Source: Leifsonia sp. Root1293
GTDB taxonomy: Bacteria; Actinomycetota; Actinomycetes; Actinomycetales; Microbacteriaceae
Direction of reading: 5' to 3'
DNA: 64,000 nucleotides
Assembly: GCF_001425325.1 (NCBI RefSeq)
Contig: NZ_LMEH01000001.1
Coordinates: 1,516,688 to 1,580,687, forward strand
The notes beneath the pieces were generated by a model, which ran no database searches, was not told the DNA's origin, and worked only from the letters and a program-made list of their open reading frames with translations. Made by a program: the position numbers and the translations under genes. This document shows positions 59,155 to 64,000 of the stretch, piece after piece (the stretch's first letter is position 1; every line of letters starts with the position of its first letter).

Positions 59155-60339
59155 GTGCATGACAACACGCTGATCCTCATCGAAGTCGGCGCGCTGCTAC
59201 TCGGCATGAGTCTGCTCGGGCGTCTGTCGATCAGGATCGGCATCTCGCCCATCCCCTTCTACCTGATCGCGGGTCTCGCCTTCGGCGAGGGCGGGCTCAT
59301 CCCGCTCGACGCCAGCAGCGAGTTCTTCGCGGTGGGCAGCGAGATCGGCGTGATCCTGCTGCTGACCCTGCTCGGGTTGGAGTACACCGCCAGCGAGCTG
59401 CTCACGAACCTCAAGCAGTCCAAGACGGCCGGCATCATCGATGCCCTCTTCAACGCCCTGCCCGGCGCGGCATTCGCGCTGATCCTCGGATGGGGCCCCG
59501 TCGCGGCCGTGGCCCTGGCCGGCATCACCTGGGTGTCGTCGTCCGGTGTCATCGCGAAGACCATCCGCGATCTCGGCCGCATCTCGAACCGCGAGACCCC
59601 GATCGTGCTGGCCATCCTCGTCATCGAGGATCTGGCCATGGCGTTCTACCTGCCCGTGCTCTCTGCCGTCGTCATCGGTGTCAGCCTCCTGCAGGGCGCC
59701 ATCACCGTGGCGATCGCCGTCGGCGTCGTGGTGCTGATCCTCTTCCTCGCGCTGCGTTTCGGTCATGTGATCTCGCGGATCTTCACTCCGGAGCACAACG
59801 AGCCCCTGCTCCTCGGTGTGCTCGGGCTCACCATGCTCGTCGCCGGAGTCGCCGCACAGGTGAACGTCTCGGCGGCCGTGGGGGCCTTCCTCGTGGGCAT
59901 CGCACTCTCGGGCAAGGTGGCCCAGAACGCTGGCGAGGTGCTCACCCCCCTCCGCGACCTGTTCGCCGCGTTCTTCTTCGTCTTCTTCGGACTGGCGACG
60001 GATGCCGGCGACCTGATCGGCATGCTCGTCCCGGCGATCATCCTGGCGGTCATCACCATGGCGACGAAGGTCGCCACGGGCTACCTGTCGGCCAAGCGGG
60101 CCGGCATCGGCGTTCCCGGTCGCTGGCGCGCCGGCTTCGCGCTCACGGCCCGCGGCGAGTTCTCGATCGTCATCGCCGGACTCGCTGTCGGAGCCGGGGT
60201 GGCTCCGCTGCTGGCGCCTCTCGCCACCGCCTACGTGCTCATCACGGTCATCCTGGGCCCGATCCTCGCTCGCGTTCCCGACGCACGCTGGTTCAAGGCG
60301 GCGATCAAGCGTCGGGCGGCGCTCGCCCGCGCCTCCTGA
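59155..60339 (+). CDS. khtU: Cation/proton antiporter of the CPA2 family (KhtU-like)
   Basis: 394 residues, about 12 membrane segments. CPA2 hallmarks are GLAFGEGGLIPL, LLLTLLGLEYTASELL, the transport-site region LAILVIEDLAMAFYLPVL (the adjacent Glu-Asp pair) and ALTARGEFSIVIAGL. It exchanges K+ (or Na+) for H+ across the membrane for pH and potassium homeostasis and detoxification stress. GTG 59155 has GGGGA nearby. No NAD-binding TrkA-N domain is fused, as expected when KhtT is separate. Confidence 0.9.
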   Translation: MHDNTLILIEVGALLLGMSLLGRLSIRIGISPIPFYLIAGLAFGEGGLIPLDASSEFFAVGSEIGVILLLTLLGLEYTASELLTNLKQSKTAGIIDALFNALPGAAFALILGWGPVAAVALAGITWVSSSGVIAKTIRDLGRISNRETPIVLAILVIEDLAMAFYLPVLSAVVIGVSLLQGAITVAIAVGVVVLILFLALRFGHVISRIFTPEHNEPLLLGVLGLTMLVAGVAAQVNVSAAVGAFLVGIALSGKVAQNAGEVLTPLRDLFAAFFFVFFGLATDAGDLIGMLVPAIILAVITMATKVATGYLSAKRAGIGVPGRWRAGFALTARGEFSIVIAGLAVGAGVAPLLAPLATAYVLITVILGPILARVPDARWFKAAIKRRAALARAS

Positions 60340-60372
60340 GCCCGCTCCGGCCCGTTCGGACCCTCCGTCGGT

Positions 60373-60425
60373 CCCGCGCGTCCGGGCCCGCGCGTCCGGG
60401 CCCGCGCGTCCGGGCCCGCGCGTCC
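60373..60425. repeat. 14-bp tandem repeat, 3.8 copies
   Basis: CCCGCGCGTCCGGG is repeated at 60373-60386, 60387-60400 and 60401-60414, with a partial fourth copy. Downstream of the antiporter gene. Confidence 0.8.
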
Positions 60426-60432
60426 TCCTCGT

Positions 60433-60517
60433 TCTGGAAAGCGAGGACCTTCTCACCAGACGGGGCCGGAACACGCGTCGCGACGGGAATTCGCCCAGAA
60501 ACTCCTCGCTTTCCAGA
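60433..60517. repeat. 15-bp perfect inverted repeat with 55-base loop
   Basis: TCTGGAAAGCGAGGA (60433-60447) and its exact reverse complement (60503-60517) flank a 55-base interior with further partial complementarity. It lies 43 bases upstream of the glutathione peroxidase start. Possible palindromic element or terminator. Confidence 0.65.
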
Positions 60518-60560
60518 TCTCGACGGGCATAATCCGGTCGGCGATGGCATTGTCATCTAT

Positions 60561-61046
60561 ATGACCACCATCAACGACATTCCGCTCACGACCATCACCG
60601 GCGAGACGAAGACGCTCGCCGAGTACGGCGACACGGTCAAGCTCATCGTCAATGTCGCGTCGCGCTGCGGCCTGGCTCCCCAGTACGAGAAGCTCGAGGC
60701 GCTGCAGAAGCAGTACGAGGACCGCGGATTCACGGTGCTGGGCTTCCCCAGCAACCAGTTCCTGCAGGAGTTGGGCAGCGAGGAGGCGATCTCCGAGTAC
60801 TGCTCCACCACGTGGGGCGTGACGTTCCCGATGTTCGAGCGCGTCAAGGTCAACGGCCGCAACCAGCACCCGCTCTACGCCGAACTGGTGAAGACCGAGG
60901 ACGCCAACGGCAAGGCCGGCAAGGTGAAGTGGAACTTCGAGAAGTTCGTGATCACCCCCGACGGCGAGGTGCACCGCTTCCGTCCGACGACCGAGCCCGA
61001 TGCGCCCGAGATCGTCGAACTCATCGAGGGCTCGCTGCCCCGGTAG
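60561..61046 (+). CDS. Glutathione peroxidase-family thiol peroxidase
   Basis: 161 residues. Peroxidatic Cys36 in NVASRCGLAPQYEKLE (Cys, not selenocysteine), the Gln in FPSNQF and the Trp-Asn-Phe block VKWNFEKFVI complete the catalytic tetrad. In actinobacteria this family usually accepts electrons from thioredoxin rather than glutathione; the second Cys (EYCSTTWG) may be resolving. It detoxifies peroxides in the cytoplasm. ATG 60561 has CATTGT seven bases upstream, one mismatch from the local box. The stop TAG starts the next gene's TAGCCT box. Confidence 0.93.
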   Translation: MTTINDIPLTTITGETKTLAEYGDTVKLIVNVASRCGLAPQYEKLEALQKQYEDRGFTVLGFPSNQFLQELGSEEAISEYCSTTWGVTFPMFERVKVNGRNQHPLYAELVKTEDANGKAGKVKWNFEKFVITPDGEVHRFRPTTEPDAPEIVELIEGSLPR

Positions 61047-61055
61047 CCTGCTCCT

Positions 61056-62420
61056 ATGGCGGTTTCCAGCGGCACGGCGGGCATGAGCTCGACGGACGCC
61101 GCGGACTACACGCGCGCCGTGCTCGACATCGCCATCAGGGTGACCGAGGTGCTCTTCACCAACGGCGCCGGAGCCGAGGATGCCGTCGCGGCGATGCAGG
61201 CCGTCACGCACGCCTACGGGCTGCGCAACATCGAGGCCGACATCACCCACACCCTGATCTCGCTGAGCTGGGAGAACCCGGCGACCTACGAGACGATCTC
61301 GCGCAGCCGCAACGTCAAGTACCGCACCCTCGACTACCACAAGCTCACCAGGGCGACGGAGCTCATCGGGCGCATCATCGACGATCCGCCGTCGGTTCCG
61401 GATGCCCGACGCCAGGTGACCGCGATCGTCGGCGCGGCGCCGGCCTATCCCCGCGCGCTCCGCCGCATCGGCTGGGCGCTCGTCGGCACCGGCGCTGCCC
61501 TGCTCCTCGGCGGTGGCCTCATCGTGGCCGCGGCATCCTTCATCGCGACCCTCGTCATCGACCTCCTCACCTCGGCCATGCAGCGGCGCCGGGTTCCGGT
61601 GTTCTACCAGTCGGTGGCCGGCGGCGCGATCGGCCCCCTCGTCGCGGCCGTCGTCTACACGCTCGACCCCGGCGTGAATCCGTCACTCGTCGTCGTCGCG
61701 GCCATCATCATGCTCCTGGCCGGGGTGACGACGTTCGGCGCCGTGCACGACACCCTGTCCGGGTTCTACGTCACCGGAACGGCCCGCCTCGTCGAAGCCG
61801 TCCTGATCACGAGCGGCCTCGTCGCCGGCGTGCTGGGCGCCACGCTGCTGCTGGCCCGCTTCGGCATCGTGCTGCAGATCGACGGAACCATGGCGCCCAC
61901 CATCGCCGGCCTGACCATGCAGCTGATCGCGGCCGTCATCATCGTGTTCGGCTTCGGGCTCGCCGTGCAGGTTCCGCTGCGCGCGTTCTGGGCAGTCTGC
62001 GCCCTGGGGGCGGCCGCCGAGCTGTTCTACTCGCTGCTCGTCGGCACCGAGGTCGGGATCGTCTTCTCCTCGGCGGGAGCGGCCCTCGCCGTGGGCCTGC
62101 TGGCGGCCATCGCCGTTCTCGTCGTGCGGGTTCCACCCCTGGTCGTGGTGGTCTCAGCCCTCATCCCCCTGGTCCCCGGGCTCGCGCTCTTCCAGGGACT
62201 GCTGCAGGTGGCCGACGCCGACATCAACGGGCTGATGTCGCTGCTCAGCGCCGCTGCAGTCGCGGCAGCCCTGGCCGCAGGCGCGATCCTCGGCCAGTAC
62301 CTGGTGCAGGCTGTGCTCGGACCGGCACGCAAGCTGCAGCGCCGCTTCGTGGGGCCGCTGATGGCCCTGCCCATCCAGCTGGGTCGCAAGAGAGTGCACG
62401 AGCACACCGACAGAGTCTGA
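61056..62420 (+). CDS. Threonine/serine exporter (ThrE-family)
   Basis: 454 residues. The N-terminal ThrE hydrolase-like domain (DIAIRVTEVLFTNGAGAEDAVAAM, then TYETISRSRNVKYRTLDYHK) is followed by about ten membrane segments in two blocks, the single-chain form of the exporter. It pumps threonine, serine or small peptides out of the cell. ATG 61056 lies exactly six bases after TAGCCT (61044-61049), whose TAG is the stop codon of the peroxidase gene. Together with sdaA at 3.8 kb it suggests active serine/threonine disposal. Confidence 0.92.
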   Translation: MAVSSGTAGMSSTDAADYTRAVLDIAIRVTEVLFTNGAGAEDAVAAMQAVTHAYGLRNIEADITHTLISLSWENPATYETISRSRNVKYRTLDYHKLTRATELIGRIIDDPPSVPDARRQVTAIVGAAPAYPRALRRIGWALVGTGAALLLGGGLIVAAASFIATLVIDLLTSAMQRRRVPVFYQSVAGGAIGPLVAAVVYTLDPGVNPSLVVVAAIIMLLAGVTTFGAVHDTLSGFYVTGTARLVEAVLITSGLVAGVLGATLLLARFGIVLQIDGTMAPTIAGLTMQLIAAVIIVFGFGLAVQVPLRAFWAVCALGAAAELFYSLLVGTEVGIVFSSAGAALAVGLLAAIAVLVVRVPPLVVVVSALIPLVPGLALFQGLLQVADADINGLMSLLSAAAVAAALAAGAILGQYLVQAVLGPARKLQRRFVGPLMALPIQLGRKRVHEHTDRV

Positions 62421-62465
62421 GCCGCTCCCCTTGTCGCCGTGACTCTGCGGTGCTTTGCTGGGCCC

Positions 62466-62855
62466 ATGATCGAAACAACGCGGATCTTCAGCGGCTTCGC
62501 CGTCCCCGACGTCCCGGCCGCCCGGGCCTTCTACGCTGACACCCTCGGCCTCGGCGTCACGGAGGAGATGGGCGGCCTCGTCCTCGACCTCGGTGACGAT
62601 CACCACATCTTCGTCTACCCCAAGCCGGATCACGTTCCAGCCACCTACACCATCCTCAACCTCGAGGTCGCCGACATCGACGCCGCCGTGACCTCGCTGG
62701 AGGCATCCGGGGTGCAGCTGCTCCGCTACGACGGATTCGGCCAGGACGAGCGCGGCATCCAGCGCCCGGCGGGCAAGCACCCGGGGCCGAACATCGCCTG
62801 GTTCACCGATCCGGCCGGCAACATCCTCTCGGTCCTCCAGCCTCCAGCAGAATAG
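62466..62855 (+). CDS. VOC (glyoxalase/bleomycin resistance-like) family protein
   Basis: 129 residues. One complete VOC pair of beta-alpha-beta-beta-beta modules: TRIFSGFAVPDVPAARAFYADTLGL and, after YTILNLEVADIDAAVTSLEASGV, the closing IAWFTDPAGNILSVLQ. Metal-coordinating Glu/His positions are not obvious, so activity is uncertain. The start ATG 62466 has TTTGCT exactly six bases upstream, close to the leaderless box. The AlaX-like gene begins five bases after the stop, likely same operon. Confidence 0.88.
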   Translation: MIETTRIFSGFAVPDVPAARAFYADTLGLGVTEEMGGLVLDLGDDHHIFVYPKPDHVPATYTILNLEVADIDAAVTSLEASGVQLLRYDGFGQDERGIQRPAGKHPGPNIAWFTDPAGNILSVLQPPAE

Positions 62856-62859
62856 AGGC

Positions 62860-63735
62860 ATGACTCTCCCCACAACCGATACCGTCGTGCTCTATCCGGC
62901 AGGGAGCACCCGCAACGGCGCCGTGGTGCTGCACCTGGAGACCGTCGCAGACGGCAGCCTCGCCGTGATCCTCGACGAGACGGCGTGCCACCCCGTGGAC
63001 GCCGGCTGGCCCGACCAGGGAAGCGACCGCGCCGTGCTCGTGACCTCGAGCGGGCGGGAGATCGCCGTGACCGAGGCCGTCGTCGCCGCGACCGACGGTG
63101 AGACCCTCTTCATCGGGACGGACGTGCCCGTGCGCAAGGGGGAAGAGGGCTGGACCTTCGTCGTCGCCCATCTTGTGGCCCCGGATGCCGCTCTCGCCGA
63201 GCGCGACGAGGTGACCGTCGTCGTCGACGAGCAGTACCGCAACGCGCTGTCCATCGGCCACACCGCCTGCCACCTCGCCTCGTTGGCCCTGAACCGCGCC
63301 GTCGCCGACCGGTGGACCAAGGACGTGCGGGCGGACGGCCTCGGAGCGCCGGACTTCGACGCTGCTGCGATCGCGAGCTCGCTGATCCGCGAGAACGGAT
63401 CGACGGACGTGTTCCGGCTGAACAAGTCCCTGCGCCGCAAGGGCTTCACCACCGATGGCCTCTCCGAGGAGCTCTCCGCCATCGAGGCGGCGACGAGCGC
63501 GACGCTGGCCGCCTGGATCTCCGAGGACGCGCCCGTGCACATCGATGTCTCCGGGCCCGGCCTCACCGACCGCCGGTCGTGGGTGGCCGACCTCGCCGAG
63601 GCATCCGTCAGCATCCCCTGCGGCGGAACCCATGTCTCCGCTCTGTCGGAGCTCGGCTCGCTCGCGGTCTCCCTCGAGCTCTCCGACGTCGACGGAACTC
63701 CCACCCTCACCATGCTGACGGATGCCGCCGGCTGA
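62860..63735 (+). CDS. AlaX-like alanyl-tRNA editing metalloprotein
   Basis: 291 residues. The zinc-binding motifs of the AlaRS editing domain are present: GHTACH (His134, His138) and CGGTH (Cys254, His258), with CHPVDAGWPDQGSDRAVL upstream as in AlaX. Free-standing AlaX proteins hydrolyse Ser- or Gly-tRNA(Ala) mischarged by AlaRS. Its length and N-terminal strand pattern suggest AlaX-M or AlaX-L type. It follows the VOC gene by five bases. In a cell that seems to move much serine (sdaA, ThrE) extra serine editing makes sense, though this link is inference. Confidence 0.85.
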   Translation: MTLPTTDTVVLYPAGSTRNGAVVLHLETVADGSLAVILDETACHPVDAGWPDQGSDRAVLVTSSGREIAVTEAVVAATDGETLFIGTDVPVRKGEEGWTFVVAHLVAPDAALAERDEVTVVVDEQYRNALSIGHTACHLASLALNRAVADRWTKDVRADGLGAPDFDAAAIASSLIRENGSTDVFRLNKSLRRKGFTTDGLSEELSAIEAATSATLAAWISEDAPVHIDVSGPGLTDRRSWVADLAEASVSIPCGGTHVSALSELGSLAVSLELSDVDGTPTLTMLTDAAG

Positions 63736-63819
63736 GGTTTCTCAGGGCGGCTGCGTCGTTCAATAGCGGCTCCCGGCCTCCACTAAACTCGGTGCGGATG
63801 TCTTCGGAAGGACGGACTA

Positions 63820-64000
63820 ATTTCGCACGCACCGCCCGCTCGGCTAGCGGAACCCAGGATCCGCACGGAGATTCAAGCACTGAGGGCCATCGCCGTCGGC
63901 GCCGTCGTCCTCTTCCACCTCTGGCCGACACGAATCTCCGGGGGCTACGTCGGCGTCGACATCTTCTTCGCGATCAGTGGCTTCCTCATCATCGGTCACC
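63820..64000 (+). CDS. Acyltransferase-3 (OafA/YrhL-type), N-terminal fragment without a canonical start
   Basis: The frame through 63859-64000 encodes IRTEIQALRAIAVGAVVLF and then YVGVDIFFAISGFLII, the first two membrane segments of an acyltransferase-3 (O-antigen or peptidoglycan O-acetylation type). The window ends here. Going back to the in-frame TAA at 63784 there is no ATG, GTG or TTG; an ATT at 63820 has GGAAGGA seven bases ahead. Alternatively, ATG 63798 (eight bases after TAAACT) begins a different frame that would need a one-base shift to enter this one. I place the start provisionally at the ATT. Confidence 0.7.
   Translation, partial: MSHAPPARLAEPRIRTEIQALRAIAVGAVVLFHLWPTRISGGYVGVDIFFAISGFLIIGH

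Noticed and set aside
60340-60560. Insertion-sequence remnant
   Set aside because: Inverted repeats are internal to a short gap with no transposase coding trace or target duplication.

Overview
The window is high-GC chromosomal DNA from an actinobacterium. Microbacteriaceae is my best guess, from gene content and the style of the intergenic repeats: a DUF3516-type Ski2-like helicase, a long actinobacterial HrpA, LAL and AfsR-like regulators, an F420-class PPOX protein, many TANNNT leaderless starts and REP-like palindromes. No rRNA, tRNA, CRISPR array, insertion sequence or prophage gene is visible, and codon use looks even throughout. Coding density is very high and no gene-free gap exceeds 300 bases.

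Layout. 1-3.7 kb: end of an ATPase/TPR regulator, then a DrrAB-type ABC exporter. 3.8-7.3 kb: L-serine dehydratase, an APH-fold kinase, a small membrane protein and a two-domain sulfurtransferase. 7.4-10.4 kb: a compact type III polyketide operon (chalcone-synthase-like PKS, methyltransferase, FAD hydroxylase). 10.5-14.7 kb: rhodanese, acylphosphatase, a Met/Cys-rich copper-storage-like protein, M18 aminopeptidase and a PPOX protein divergent from a MocR regulator. 16-21.7 kb: DUF1761 protein, a J-domain/NERD fusion, a LysM lipoprotein, a methyltransferase with a disturbed 5' end and a cyclic-nucleotide-type phosphodiesterase. 21.6-29.3 kb: Stealth-type sugar phosphotransferase, a LAL regulator with a coupled 67-residue protein, and a Ski2-like helicase.

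30.3-33.6 kb: an operon of FMN reductase, cysteine-desulfurase-like enzyme and LLM flavin monooxygenase. 33.7-44.8 kb: YyaL/DUF255 protein, aldo/keto reductase, PPOX protein, a self-regulated ABC exporter with its own winged-helix regulator, and HrpA. 45.4-49.1 kb: a second oxidative operon of cysteine-synthase-like enzyme, LLM monooxygenase and a histidine-ammonia-lyase-fold protein whose MIO-forming Ser is deleted. 49.3-52.8 kb: an operon of sulfurtransferase plus a polar amino-acid ABC importer. 52.9-64 kb: MFS transporter, two aldo/keto reductases, DUF4349 lipoprotein, acyl-CoA-dehydrogenase-fold flavoprotein, KhtTU-type K+/H+ antiporter, glutathione peroxidase, ThrE-type exporter, VOC protein, AlaX-like editing protein and the start of an acyltransferase-3.

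How the genes work together. The strongest theme is sulfur. Two LLM operons, three sulfurtransferases, a desulfurase-like and a cysteine-synthase-like enzyme and an amino-acid importer suggest scavenging of sulfur from an S-containing organic compound, possibly an S-modified amino acid or histidine-type thione. This is inference from content and adjacency. Regulation is notable too: about 17 genes carry TANNNT boxes 5-8 bases before the start codon, which fits leaderless mRNAs, while tight ATGA overlaps link most operons.
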